This document shows positions 6,439-14,106 of a stretch of DNA of 36,683 nucleotides, piece after piece; within the stretch, counting starts at the first letter, position 1, and every line of letters begins with the position of its first letter. The position numbers and the translations under genes are program-made. Under the pieces are notes generated by a model. It did not search any database and was not told the origin of the DNA. It saw only the letters and a program-made list of their open reading frames with translations. Location of the stretch: contig JANYDW010000044.1 of NCBI GenBank assembly GCA_025363455.1, forward strand, positions 1 to 36,683, read 5' to 3'. Source of the stretch: Oleiharenicola sp. (GTDB taxonomy: Bacteria > Verrucomicrobiota > Verrucomicrobiia > Opitutales > Opitutaceae).

Positions 6439-8343
6439 ATGCGCCCACGCGTCCTGCTGATCCTGTTCGCCGTCCTCCCCCTACCCGACTTCGCCGCCAA
6501 TAGCGCGCCCGCGGCCCTGCCGATCGTCGATTCGATCCCGCCCGCCCGCGACGTCGCCCGGCCGGGAGTCATCACCCTCATGGTCGACGCCTCCGATGTC
6601 ACGCGGGGCATTTTCCAGATCACCGAGACTATCCCGGTCGCCGCCGCCGGACGGCTCACCCTGCTTTTGCCCGAGTGGATTCCCGGCAATCACGCACCGC
6701 GCGGCGACATGTCAAAGATCGCCGGCCTCAAGTTCAGTGGCGGCGGCCGGTCGCTCGCGTGGCAACGCGACCCCGTGGAGATCTTTGCCCTCCACGTCGA
6801 CGTGCCCGCCGGCGTGACCAGCGTGCAGGCCGAATTCCAGTTTCTCGCGCCGACGGAGGCGGGCCAGGGCCGCATCGTCACGACCCCCGACATGCTCAAT
6901 CTGCAATGGTTCGCGGTTTCGCTTTACCCGGCCGGCCACTATGCGCGGCAGCTCACGATCGCCGCCACCGTGAAATACCCAGCCGGCTGGAAAGCCGCCA
7001 CCGCCCTCGAGGTCGCCGCGCAGGACGGCGCCACGGTCCGCTACCAGCCCGTGAGCTACGAGACGCTGGTGGACAGCCCGGTTTTCGCCGGGGCGAACAC
7101 CCGCACCGAAACCCTCGCCCCGGGCGTGCGGCTGAACATTGTCGCCGACCAGCCCGAGCAGCTCGCCGCCTCCGAAGAGCTACTCGGGCTGCACCGCAAC
7201 CTCGTGACGCAGGCGGTCAAGCTGTTCGGCGCGCAGCACTACGATCACTACGACTTCCTGTTCGCGCTCAGCTCCCGGCAGAGCGCCATCGGCACCGAAC
7301 ACCAGCGCAGTTCGGAAAACGGGACCGACCCGGCCTACTTCACCGATTGGAAAGGTAGCTTGGTCGACCATGTTATTCTCTCCCACGAATACACCCACAG
7401 CTGGAACGGCAAATACCGCCGCCCCGCTGACCTCTGGACGCCCGACTACCGCACGCCGATGCAGGACAGCCTGCTCTGGGTCTACGAGGGCCAGACCCAG
7501 CTCTGGGGTTACGTCCTCGCCGCCCGTTCTGGCCTGATCTCCAAGCAGGACGCGCTCGACGCCTTCGCCACCGTTGCCGCCACTTATGAGACCCGCGCTG
7601 GACGCGCGTGGCGTCCGCTCAGCGACACCAACTACGACCCGATCGTCGCCGCGCGCCGGCCCAAGGCTTGGTCGAGCTGGCAGCGCGCCGAGGACTATTA
7701 CCAGGAGGGCCAGCTCATCTGGCTCGAGGTGGACAGCCTCCTCCGCGAACTTTCCGGGGGCGCGCGTTCGCTCGACGATTTCGCGAAGCTCTTCTTCGGC
7801 GTGAACGACCGCGACTGGGGCCAGCTCACCTACACCTTCGACGATATCGTGCGGACCCTCAACCAAGTTCACCCCCACGACTGGGCCGCGTTTCTCCACG
7901 CCCGGGTGGACTTCGTGACCGAGCACGCCCCGCTCGACTGGATTGCGCGTGGCGGCTACCGGCTCGTCTACACGGATGCGCCGACCGACTGGTTCAAGGC
8001 CGCCGAGAAAAAGCGCAAAATTACCGACCTCACCTACTCCGGCGGCCTGGTCCTCGGCAAGGAGGGCGTCATCTCAGGCGTCGCGTGGGACAGCCCCGCC
8101 TTCAACGCTGGCCTGACCGTCGGCACCACGGTCGTCGCGGTAAACGGCCGCGCCCTCGATGTCGACCAGTTCAAGGCCGCGCTCAAGGCGAAGAAGTCCC
8201 CGCTCAGTTTCCTCGTGAAGACCGGCGACCTCTACCGCACGGTCGAGTTCAATTATACCGGCGGGCTGCGCTACCCGCGGCTCGAAAAGATCCCCGGCAC
8301 CACCGCCACCAGCCTCGACGCGCTGCTGACGGCCCGGCCGTGA
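6439..8343 (+). CDS. Secreted M61-family metallopeptidase with C-terminal PDZ domain
   Basis: A 634-residue protein with a signal peptide (MRPRVLLILFAVLPLP, cleavage near AANSAPA). The N-terminal half is the beta-rich domain typical of glycyl-aminopeptidase-like M61 proteins. The zinc site is HEYTH (H316, E317, H320) in VILSHEYTHSWNGKYRRP, with E350 in LWVYEGQTQLWGYVLA as third ligand. A PDZ domain follows at about 530-620 (GVISGVAWDSPAFNAGLTVG, then VNGRALDVDQFKAAL). Family members are periplasmic or secreted aminopeptidases favouring N-terminal Gly/Ala; the exact substrate here is unknown. It is a monocistronic gene bounded by family-A repeats on both sides. Confidence 0.92.
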   Translation: MRPRVLLILFAVLPLPDFAANSAPAALPIVDSIPPARDVARPGVITLMVDASDVTRGIFQITETIPVAAAGRLTLLLPEWIPGNHAPRGDMSKIAGLKFSGGGRSLAWQRDPVEIFALHVDVPAGVTSVQAEFQFLAPTEAGQGRIVTTPDMLNLQWFAVSLYPAGHYARQLTIAATVKYPAGWKAATALEVAAQDGATVRYQPVSYETLVDSPVFAGANTRTETLAPGVRLNIVADQPEQLAASEELLGLHRNLVTQAVKLFGAQHYDHYDFLFALSSRQSAIGTEHQRSSENGTDPAYFTDWKGSLVDHVILSHEYTHSWNGKYRRPADLWTPDYRTPMQDSLLWVYEGQTQLWGYVLAARSGLISKQDALDAFATVAATYETRAGRAWRPLSDTNYDPIVAARRPKAWSSWQRAEDYYQEGQLIWLEVDSLLRELSGGARSLDDFAKLFFGVNDRDWGQLTYTFDDIVRTLNQVHPHDWAAFLHARVDFVTEHAPLDWIARGGYRLVYTDAPTDWFKAAEKKRKITDLTYSGGLVLGKEGVISGVAWDSPAFNAGLTVGTTVVAVNGRALDVDQFKAALKAKKSPLSFLVKTGDLYRTVEFNYTGGLRYPRLEKIPGTTATSLDALLTARP

Positions 8344-8362
8344 TTGGGACCGCTGCTCAAAT

Positions 8363-8432
8363 GTAGGAGGGGCTTTACGCCCCGACGGGATATCAGCTTC
8401 GCCAGAGTCGGGGCGTAAAGCCCCTCCCATAC
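8363..8432. repeat. REPIN-like repeat, family A
   Basis: GTAGGAGGGGCTTTACGCCCC, then 26 bases of spacer, then GGGGCGTAAAGCCCCTCCCATAC. The two hairpins are near-perfect reverse complements of each other, so the whole element can also fold as one long cruciform. The stem is nearly the same as in the element at 36181-36248, 28 kb away. Confidence 0.9.
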
Positions 8433-8529
8433 TCTGAATAATTTCCTGTCTTCGCATCGCCAGACTCGTGTGGCTTTTTCCCGAATTCAGGTTTTTCTTC
8501 TGCCCAGCTTTCCTGCTTCACCCCATCCC

Positions 8530-9534
8530 ATGCCTCGACCGACCCGTCTCCTTGCTCTGCTCCTGCTCGTCCTGAACGGCGCCATCGCCGCCGAATCTCC
8601 CCCGCCCTGGGCCTATGGTTTCAAGGTGCCTCCGCCGCCTGGTACCCTCCAGGTTCCTCCCGGCAAGGCCGGAGCGCCCTCAACCGATCCGACCAAACAC
8701 AGCCTGGCTGGAAGCGATCGCCAGTTCACCCGGGCGGAGATCACGGATATTTTCAACCACGCCGACTGGTATCCCGGCGACCACCCCGCCATGCCGGACA
8801 TCGTCGCGCATGGTCACGCGCCCATCGTCTGGTCCTGTGCGCGCTGCCACTACGCCAACGGCAAGGGCCGCCCGGAGAACGCCGGCATTGCCGGCCTGCC
8901 CGTGGATTATTTCATCGAGCAGATGCTGGCATTCCGCAACGGCGAGCGGCTTTCGTCCGACCCGCGCAAGTCGAACACGCCGATGATGGTCGAGTTCGCC
9001 AAGGCGATGACCGACGCGGAAATCCGGGCCGCCGCCGAATACTTCGGCGCAATGAAGTGGACGCCCTGGATCCGGGTGGTCGAAGCCGAGCGCGTACCGG
9101 CCACCACAATATCTGCCGGCATGTATCTCCAGGTCCCTCATGGCGACGATGAACCGCTCGGCAATCGCATCATCGAGGTGCCGGAGAATCCCGACGCGGT
9201 TGAAATCCAGCGCGATCCGCACGCTGGCTTTATCGCCTACGTCCCGGTGGGCAGCATCAAGCGCGGCGAGGAGCTGGTCACCACCGGCGGCGGCAAGACC
9301 GTTTCCTGCCTCACCTGCCACGGTGCCGACTTGAAAGGCATGACCGTGCCCGAGGTCGGCGCGCTGCCCGGGCTCGCCGGTCGTTCGCCCAGTTATCTCG
9401 TGCGCCAGATGTTCGACATCAAAACGGGCCAGCGGCACGGCAAGCGCCTTGAGCTGATGAAGCCCGTCGTCGCCAACCTCAGCCCCGACGACATGCTCGC
9501 CATCGCCGCTTACGTCGCTTCGCGCACCCCCTGA
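8530..9534 (+). CDS. Periplasmic dihaem cytochrome c (c4-like)
   Basis: A 334-residue protein with a signal peptide (MPRPTRLLALLLLVLNGAIA, cleavage before ESPP). There are two haem-binding motifs: CARCH at residues 103-107, followed by GKGRPENAGIAGLP, and CLTCH at 260-264, followed by GADLKGMTVPEVGALPGLAG. Each is followed by the Y(F/L)xxQM segment typical of cytochrome c4/c553-like domains (DYFIEQMLAFRNGER; SYLVRQMFDIKTGQRHG). It should carry electrons in the periplasm, probably serving a dehydrogenase or oxidase not in this window. A frame upstream (from 8470) lacks a signal peptide at its start, so 8530 is preferred. Confidence 0.9.
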   Translation: MPRPTRLLALLLLVLNGAIAAESPPPWAYGFKVPPPPGTLQVPPGKAGAPSTDPTKHSLAGSDRQFTRAEITDIFNHADWYPGDHPAMPDIVAHGHAPIVWSCARCHYANGKGRPENAGIAGLPVDYFIEQMLAFRNGERLSSDPRKSNTPMMVEFAKAMTDAEIRAAAEYFGAMKWTPWIRVVEAERVPATTISAGMYLQVPHGDDEPLGNRIIEVPENPDAVEIQRDPHAGFIAYVPVGSIKRGEELVTTGGGKTVSCLTCHGADLKGMTVPEVGALPGLAGRSPSYLVRQMFDIKTGQRHGKRLELMKPVVANLSPDDMLAIAAYVASRTP

Positions 9535-9548
9535 CAAATCCGTCTACT

Positions 9549-10388
9549 ATGCCCCATCTCCTGCACGCCCGTGACAACCGCAACCTCCCGCTCGTTGAAC
9601 CGGGCGAAGGGGTCCTCGCCCTGTGTTACTTCAACCTGCTTCACCTCGCCGCGGGCCAGTCGCACACGATCGAGGCGGGCGGGTGTGAGACGGTGTGCGT
9701 CGTCCTGAGCGGCCGCGCCGACATCGCCGCCGGCACGCAGGAATTCAAAGGTGTCGGCCGACGCGCCACCATCTGGGATGGCCCGGCTGATTCGGTTTAC
9801 TGCGGGACCGGGTCAAGGGTCACGGTGCGGGCCCAGCGTGATGGGACAGAGGTGGCGATCGCCGGCGGACTTTGTGCGCAGCCGCTCGCCCCCTTCCGCA
9901 TCTCGCCGGAGGATGTCGCCATGGTCGAGGTCGGTTCGCGCGAAACCCATTCGCGTCGCCGCATCTTTCACATCCTCGGCCAAAACGCCAACGGCCGGGC
10001 TGGCAATCTGCTCGTCAGCGAACTTTATGGGGACGAAGGCTGCTGGTCGGGCTACCCGCCGCACAAGCATGACACCGAGCGCCTGCCCGACGAAAGCTAC
10101 TTCGAGGAAATCTACCACTATCGCTACCGGCCCGAGTCAGGCTTCGGCGCGCAATTCTGCTACCCCGAAAAGGGCGAGCCCACGGTCGCCATGACGCGCC
10201 ATGGCGACACGTTCCTCATTGATCGGGGCTACCATCCCACCGTCCGCGCCCCCGGCCACGATGGCTACATCTTCACCATTCTCGTCGGCCGTCACCAGCG
10301 CTCGATGGTCCAGTTTTTCGAGCCGGCCCACCAGCACCTCATGGCCAAAATCCCCGGCATCCAAGCCATGCGGGACAAGTTCAAGTGA
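9549..10388 (+). CDS. iolB: 5-deoxy-glucuronate isomerase IolB
   Basis: IolB converts 5-deoxy-D-glucuronate to 2-deoxy-5-keto-D-gluconate in myo-inositol breakdown. The 279-residue product is a bicupin of family length. The metal site in the second cupin is H172 and H174 (YPPHKHD), E187 (YFEEIYHY) and H229 (RGYHPTV). SGRADI, the WSGYPPHKHD context and the closing VQFFEPAHQHLMAKIP are typical. No other iol gene (iolA, C, D, E, G) is in the window, so it is split from the rest of the pathway or works with genes elsewhere. It starts 14 bp after the cytochrome c stop, so the two may share a transcript. Confidence 0.92.
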   Translation: MPHLLHARDNRNLPLVEPGEGVLALCYFNLLHLAAGQSHTIEAGGCETVCVVLSGRADIAAGTQEFKGVGRRATIWDGPADSVYCGTGSRVTVRAQRDGTEVAIAGGLCAQPLAPFRISPEDVAMVEVGSRETHSRRRIFHILGQNANGRAGNLLVSELYGDEGCWSGYPPHKHDTERLPDESYFEEIYHYRYRPESGFGAQFCYPEKGEPTVAMTRHGDTFLIDRGYHPTVRAPGHDGYIFTILVGRHQRSMVQFFEPAHQHLMAKIPGIQAMRDKFK

Positions 10389-10425
10389 GCTGCCGCTATC
10401 TGTGATGTCCGCTTCCCTCACGTCC

Positions 10426-10528
10426 CACACACCCCGGCACTTCGCCCCACCCCTCTCCAGAGGGGACCCAAACCCGCGCAGCGAAAATCCCCTCTATCAA
10501 GAGGGGTGCCCAAAGGGCGGGGGGTGTC
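10426..10528. repeat. Palindromic intergenic repeat, family B, copy 2
   Basis: Begins CACACCCCGGCACTTCGCCC and ends GGGCGGGGGGTGTC, with the invariant core TCCCCTCTATCAAGAGGGGT at 10489-10508. It lies between iolB and the sulfatase gene, ending about 30 bp before the sulfatase start. Confidence 0.88.
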
Positions 10529-10557
10529 GCTTGGGATTTCATCATGTAATTGGAGTA

Positions 10558-11841
10558 ATGCTCGTCCTGTCCGCGGCGGCACCGTCGGCCCCCGCCGCCA
10601 CTCCGCCACCCAACATCATACTGATTCTGGCCGATGACTTGGGCTATGGCGAACTGGGCAGCTACGGGCAGAAATTGATCGCCACACCAAGCCTCGACCG
10701 GATGGCGGCGGAGGGCATGCGCTTCACCCAGTTCTACGCGGGCAACACCGTCTGCGCGCCCTCGCGCAGCGTGCTGATGACCGGCCAGCATATGGGCCAC
10801 ACCCGCGTGCGTGGTAACGCAGGACCCGAGAATCCCGCCGCGCAAACCCTGCGACACGGCGACGTGACGGTGGCGCGCGTGCTGCAGCAGGCCGGGTACC
10901 GCACCGGCCTCATCGGGAAATGGGGGCTGGGGCTCATCGACGAGGAGGGCGAGCCGCGCCTGCAGGGTTTCGATTATTACTTCGGCTTCCTCAGCCAGAC
11001 GCATGCGCACAACAATTTCCCCGATTTCCTCTGGCGCAACGGCGTCAAGGTGTCGCTGCCAAACGACATTGTCCGCGTCGGCCCGGTGGATGGCGTCGGC
11101 TACGCCACCAAGAAGCTCGCTTACGCCGGCGACCTGTTCGCGGCGGACGCCAAAGCCTTCGTGGCGGACAACGCCGCACGCCCATTCTTCCTCTACCTCT
11201 CGGTGATCGTGCCGCACGCCAACAACGAGCGCGCCAAGGCACTGGGCGACGGCCATGAGGTCCCCGACTTCGGCCCGTATGCGGGCAGGCCCTGGCCGGA
11301 CACTGCCAAGGCCCACGCGGCGATGATCACGCGGCTGGACGCGCAGATCGGCGAGCTGCTGGCGGAGCTCAAGCACCGCGGTCTCGACGAACAGACCCTC
11401 GTGATCTTCACCAGCGACAACGGCCCGCACGATGAGGCCGGCCCGGCCTACGACCCGAAATTCTTCGAGGTGTGTGGGCCGCTGACCGGTTTGAAGCGCA
11501 CGCTCACCGAGGGCGGCATCCGCATCCCGCTTATTGCGCGCTGGCCCGGACGGATCGCACCGGGCGCCGTCTCACCGCACGTCGGCTACTTTGGGGATTT
11601 TATGGCGACCTTTGCCGAACTCGGCGGCACCAAGCCACCCGCGTCTGTGGACAGCCTCAGCTTGGTCCCGACGCTGCTGGACCGGGGCGCACAACTGAAG
11701 CATGACTTTCTCTATTGGGAATTCTACGAAGGCGGCGTGAGCCAGGCGGTCCTGCTCGACGGACACTGGAAGGGAATTCGCGACCACAACATCATGGCCG
11801 TGATCAGGCTCTTCGACCTCGCGAGTGACCTTGCCGAGTAG
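10558..11841 (+). CDS. Secreted arylsulfatase-type sulfatase, cut short by an in-frame amber codon
   Basis: A type I sulfatase. The formylglycine motif CAPSR starts at C66 (NTVCAPSRSVLMTGQ), metal-binding D26/D27 lie in ILADDLGYGE, and VIFTSDNGPHDEAG supplies further active-site residues. The first codons (MLVLSAAAPSAPAATPPP) look like a short signal peptide; an upstream TTG at 10531 would lengthen it. The frame meets TAG at 11839-11841, but the same frame continues for 36 codons reading TNVAPQHPDVIARIATLM, the normal end of such enzymes (…GEQTNVA…). The catalytic core is complete, so the 427-residue product could still fold, but it lacks the last helix. Activation would need a formylglycine-generating enzyme, not seen here. 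The substrate is probably a sulfated glycan (inference). Confidence 0.88.
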   Translation: MLVLSAAAPSAPAATPPPNIILILADDLGYGELGSYGQKLIATPSLDRMAAEGMRFTQFYAGNTVCAPSRSVLMTGQHMGHTRVRGNAGPENPAAQTLRHGDVTVARVLQQAGYRTGLIGKWGLGLIDEEGEPRLQGFDYYFGFLSQTHAHNNFPDFLWRNGVKVSLPNDIVRVGPVDGVGYATKKLAYAGDLFAADAKAFVADNAARPFFLYLSVIVPHANNERAKALGDGHEVPDFGPYAGRPWPDTAKAHAAMITRLDAQIGELLAELKHRGLDEQTLVIFTSDNGPHDEAGPAYDPKFFEVCGPLTGLKRTLTEGGIRIPLIARWPGRIAPGAVSPHVGYFGDFMATFAELGGTKPPASVDSLSLVPTLLDRGAQLKHDFLYWEFYEGGVSQAVLLDGHWKGIRDHNIMAVIRLFDLASDLAE

Positions 11842-11952
11842 ACCAACGTCGCGCCACAGCACCCCGATGTCATCGCCCGCATCGCCACCCTCATGCGCAC
11901 CGCCCACGTGGACAACGACCACTGGAAAATCCCCGGGCCGGCTGGGCCCTAG
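11842..11952 (+). pseudogene. Detached C-terminal tail of the sulfatase
   Basis: In frame with the sulfatase after the TAG at 11839, 36 codons encode TNVAPQHPDVIARIATLM and a tail ending KIPGPAGP, closed by TAG at 11950-11952. Sulfatases of this family commonly end with a D(L/P)GE-(T/Q)-TNVA segment followed by a helix, so this is the original C-terminus. There is no ATG suitable for its separate expression. Confidence 0.8.
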
Positions 11953-12018
11953 GACATGACCGCCCGACGAGCCGTCTGGCGGAAGGGCGGGGTCGCCGAT
12001 CCCATCTCGCCTGCAACC

Positions 12019-12050
12019 GTAGGAGCGGCTTTTCTTGTCCGCCATAGCCT
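12019..12050 (+). repeat. Solo REP-like sequence, family A
   Basis: GTAGGAGCGGCTTTTCTTGTCCGCC shows the GTAGGAG lead followed by a weak GCGG/CCGC hairpin. Only one half is present. It lies between the sulfatase tail and the 3' end of the mazF-like gene. Confidence 0.5.
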
Positions 12051-12076
12051 TGCGATGGCGGAACCCCGCGATCGAC

Positions 12077-12397
12077 TCAGCTCAAATACGCCTCCAAACA
12101 CTCGTCGAGTGCCGCCAACCGAGTGTGCGTGAGCTGACCGAGAACGTCGCGCAGACGCTCTTTCCGCACCTGCCGGATTCCCGGAATCACCGCGAAGCTG
12201 TCCTTGCCGGCGAAATTCCCGACCGCCAGGCGCAACGGCCGGATCTCGGGCGCAATGCTCGAAGTCGGCACGACCACGACGGTGTTGAGCATCTCATTAT
12301 GCGCCGTGCCCGAGACGATGATGCCCGGCCGCACCTTGCCCATCTCCGGTGGATGCGTGTCGCTCAAATCCACCCAGACGACCGCGCCGCGCTTCAT
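12077..12397 (-). CDS. MazF/PemK-family toxin (endoribonuclease)
   Basis: A 106-residue MazF-like protein. It starts MKRGAVVWVDLSDTHPP, followed by GKVRPGIIVSG (the R-P of the RNA-binding loop), VVVVPTSSI and IRQVRKERLRDVLGQLT, matching MazF/PemK spacing. Toxins of this family cut mRNA at short motifs and are neutralised by the partner encoded upstream. I chose the ATG at 12397. An in-frame ATG at 12433 adds 12 residues, but these are encoded by the end of an inverted-repeat element, so that start is likely accidental. The antitoxin gene lies 130 bp upstream on the same strand, an unusually wide gap. Confidence 0.88.
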   Translation of the reverse strand: MKRGAVVWVDLSDTHPPEMGKVRPGIIVSGTAHNEMLNTVVVVPTSSIAPEIRPLRLAVGNFAGKDSFAVIPGIRQVRKERLRDVLGQLTHTRLAALDECLEAYLS

Positions 12398-12415
12398 GAA
12401 CGAACCCTCGAACCA

Positions 12416-12511
12416 GAGAGACACGAATGGCACGAATTACCACGAATTCTCCGGGACTGACTCAAACCGACAACCGCATCTTCGTGCGAATTTGAGCAAT
12501 TGGTGTCTCTC
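12416..12511. repeat. 96-bp element with 9-bp terminal inverted repeats
   Basis: Perfect inverted ends GAGAGACAC (12416-12424) and GTGTCTCTC (12503-12511) enclose a sequence rich in CACGAAT units (ACGAATGGCACGAATTACCACGAATT and others). It fills the gap between the antitoxin and toxin genes. No coding capacity is visible, and a size of ~100 bp suits a MITE-like insertion or a structured spacer. Confidence 0.6.
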
Positions 12512-12527
12512 CCTGCCTTGGTCGGAC

Positions 12528-12773
12528 TCATGGTTTCTTGGGCTCAATGTCGTCCACAAGCGGGGCCGACTCCCACACTTCCATCGCCATCCGCTCCTCG
12601 GGATTTTTGTCCAAAAACTGCTGGTAAAGCCCCGCCGCTGCCCGGTGCTCCCGCGCCCGGTGCTCCTTTTCGATCAACTCCCGCACATAGGCCGAGATAC
12701 TCTCGCTCTTCGGCTTCAACGCGGAGACTTTTTTGACCAAGTCAGCCTCTAGCTTTATGGTAGTCGCTGGCAT
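12528..12773 (-). CDS. Antitoxin with N-terminal ribbon-helix-helix-like region
   Basis: An 81-residue protein. The N-terminus (MPATTIKLEADLVKKVSALK, then SESISAYVRELIEKEH) has the beta-strand/helix/helix pattern of MetJ/Arc/CopG DNA-binding dimers. The charged C-terminal half (YQQFLDKNPEERMAMEVWES) would be the toxin-binding segment. Together with the downstream MazF-like toxin it forms a type II toxin-antitoxin system. It should repress its own promoter through the palindrome overlapping its start codon. Confidence 0.8.
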   Translation of the reverse strand: MPATTIKLEADLVKKVSALKPKSESISAYVRELIEKEHRAREHRAAAGLYQQFLDKNPEERMAMEVWESAPLVDDIEPKKP

Positions 12774-12808
12774 ACCTAATTAGTATGATATCAGCATCTA
12801 TACGTCAA
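12771..12808 (-). promoter_or_regulatory. Promoter and autoregulatory operator of the toxin-antitoxin operon
   Basis: On the minus strand TTGACG (12803-12808) is followed after 17 bp by TACTAA, a possible -35/-10 pair. Overlapping the -10 box and the start codon is a near-perfect palindrome CATA-C-CTAATTAG-TATG (12771-12787). Ribbon-helix-helix antitoxins usually bind such palindromes, so this is the likely self-repression site. Confidence 0.5.
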
Positions 12809-12909
12809 GATTGCAGCTGCGAACACCATCGCCGCACCCACACTCCCTATCGCTCGCCCAATCTCGTGCACACAGCAGAAGGGAGATGCCTGCCGGGAAA
12901 TCCCGGCGA

Positions 12910-13062
12910 CTACGTCATCCGCGCCCAGAGCACCTTGAGGTAGCGGCTTTCGAGGCAATTTGAATAAACGGGGTGGTCCACGCCGGGGCCGGTGCGGTCG
13001 AAGATCTGCAGGCGGCGGTGCACGCTATTCAGGTAGTCCTGAAGATTGTCAGCGGCACCCAT
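12910..13062 (-). pseudogene. Orphan 3' fragment of an RlmI-like methyltransferase gene
   Basis: A 50-codon open frame (ATG at 13062, stop 12910-12912) encodes RRLQIFDRTGPGVDHPVYSN and SRYLKVLWARMT, almost identical to the last 35 residues of the complete gene at 14107-15378. Over about 100 bp the two differ at three bases, all silent third positions (CTC/CTG, GAC/GAT, CTG/CTC), plus a 9-bp in-frame gap; the ends read ARMT versus ARII. The preceding residues (DNLQDYLNSVH) look like a diverged version of the same region. It has no catalytic domain and is best read as a gene remnant. Confidence 0.75.
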
Positions 13063-13091
13063 TCCCCAGCCTCCACGAATTGCGCGTGACG

Positions 13092-13799
13092 TTATGCGCG
13101 AAAGCAGCGCCGGTAACGCACCATGACCATCAATCCAAGCCCAACCAGCAAAAGAGTCGAGCCTTGCTCAGGAACCTTGGCGGTGGTGACCGTAAATGTG
13201 ACACCGTCATTGTAGTAATGGCAGTCAGGATCGAACCCGAGGCCGAAATCAGCATAGCCGGTACCCCCCGCGTGGCCATTCGTGATGTAGGAACTCAGTA
13301 CGGACATTTGCCAGGTGGAAAAAGCGAAAGAATAATTAATGTGGGTAGTTGGCCCATCCCCATCGTGATACTGAGTGAGGTAGAGGTTGGTGGTGTAGCC
13401 GTTCGCGCTGCCGTAATAGAGTCCGGCATTGGAGGTAATATTGCCGGAAAAATAATCGCTCAGCACACCTTGATTTATCCCGTTATCGGTCGGATCATCG
13501 ACGACTGAGTTGACATTAATCTTCGGGTTATCCAGCAAATGTATAAACAGCTGGTTGAGCGTGTCAGCTTTGTCCCAATTGTAGAGATTCGCGATCGAGA
13601 TGGTCGCCGAGCTGATGGCATAGCCGGAACCCAGTTGGGTTTTCAGGGATGCTTCAGATGTGCCGGTGATGCCCCAAGTGTACGCTGAACTGTGGGACAG
13701 ATCGTTCAGATCGACCGGACTCGGAGTGAATGTGTAGGAAGTGGCCTGCACATTAATCGCCAGAACAGAACCGATAAAAATTAGAAGTAGGTTTTTCAT
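13092..13799 (-). CDS. PEP-CTERM-type exported protein
   Basis: A 235-residue exported protein. It has an N-terminal signal peptide (MKNLLLIFIGSVLAINVQA, cleavage before TSYTF) and a C-terminal sorting signal: VPEQGSTLLLVGLGLMVMV followed by the basic tail RYRRCFRA. This is the PEP-CTERM layout (short motif, hydrophobic helix, Arg-rich end) in the VPEQGST flavour seen in Verrucomicrobiota. Such proteins are processed by exosortase and exported to the envelope or matrix. The middle is Ser/Thr/Asn/Tyr-rich and beta-like, with no known domain. The start at 13799 is set by the signal peptide; an ATG at 13841 adds 14 residues. Base composition is visibly less GC-rich than in neighbours, which suggests transfer. 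Confidence 0.85.
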   Translation of the reverse strand: MKNLLLIFIGSVLAINVQATSYTFTPSPVDLNDLSHSSAYTWGITGTSEASLKTQLGSGYAISSATISIANLYNWDKADTLNQLFIHLLDNPKINVNSVVDDPTDNGINQGVLSDYFSGNITSNAGLYYGSANGYTTNLYLTQYHDGDGPTTHINYSFAFSTWQMSVLSSYITNGHAGGTGYADFGLGFDPDCHYYNDGVTFTVTTAKVPEQGSTLLLVGLGLMVMVRYRRCFRA

Positions 13800-14106
13800 A
13801 GGAGAGCTCGCTCTTGGTATTAATAGCACTGCCGATGCCATCCATAAAAATAGGTCAATATAATATCCTAATAATCTATCATTCTGCTATTTAAGATTTT
13901 TATTTTCTTTTTATGCAATGTGCCTTTAGAGCCAACGGCCCAAGAAGTGTAAGGTGTTCTGACACTTGGAAGGGCACCATGAAAATCCCAACCAACACCA
14001 TTCGTCACTAGTTTGGTTGGAAAAACCTACCTCAAAAAGGTCCGGTGCACCGCTAAGTATGATTGGGCAATTCCAAATACTACAGCGCAAAGCCTATATT
14101 TTCCGC
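13800..14106. other. AT-rich intergenic region
   Basis: No gene is supported here. The stretch 13840-13930 is strongly A/T-rich (runs such as TATAATATCCTAATAATC) and probably carries the promoter of the PEP-CTERM gene on the minus strand. At 13947-13972 AAGTGT and ACACTT flank AAGGTGTTCTG, a small inverted repeat. The rest shows nothing recognisable; the open frame 13966-14160 has no protein-like features. Confidence 0.5.

Noticed and set aside
11839..11841. TAG as pyrrolysine or other recoded codon in the sulfatase
   Set aside because: No pyl genes or stem-loop typical of recoding were seen, and sulfatases need no such residue here; a point mutation is simpler.
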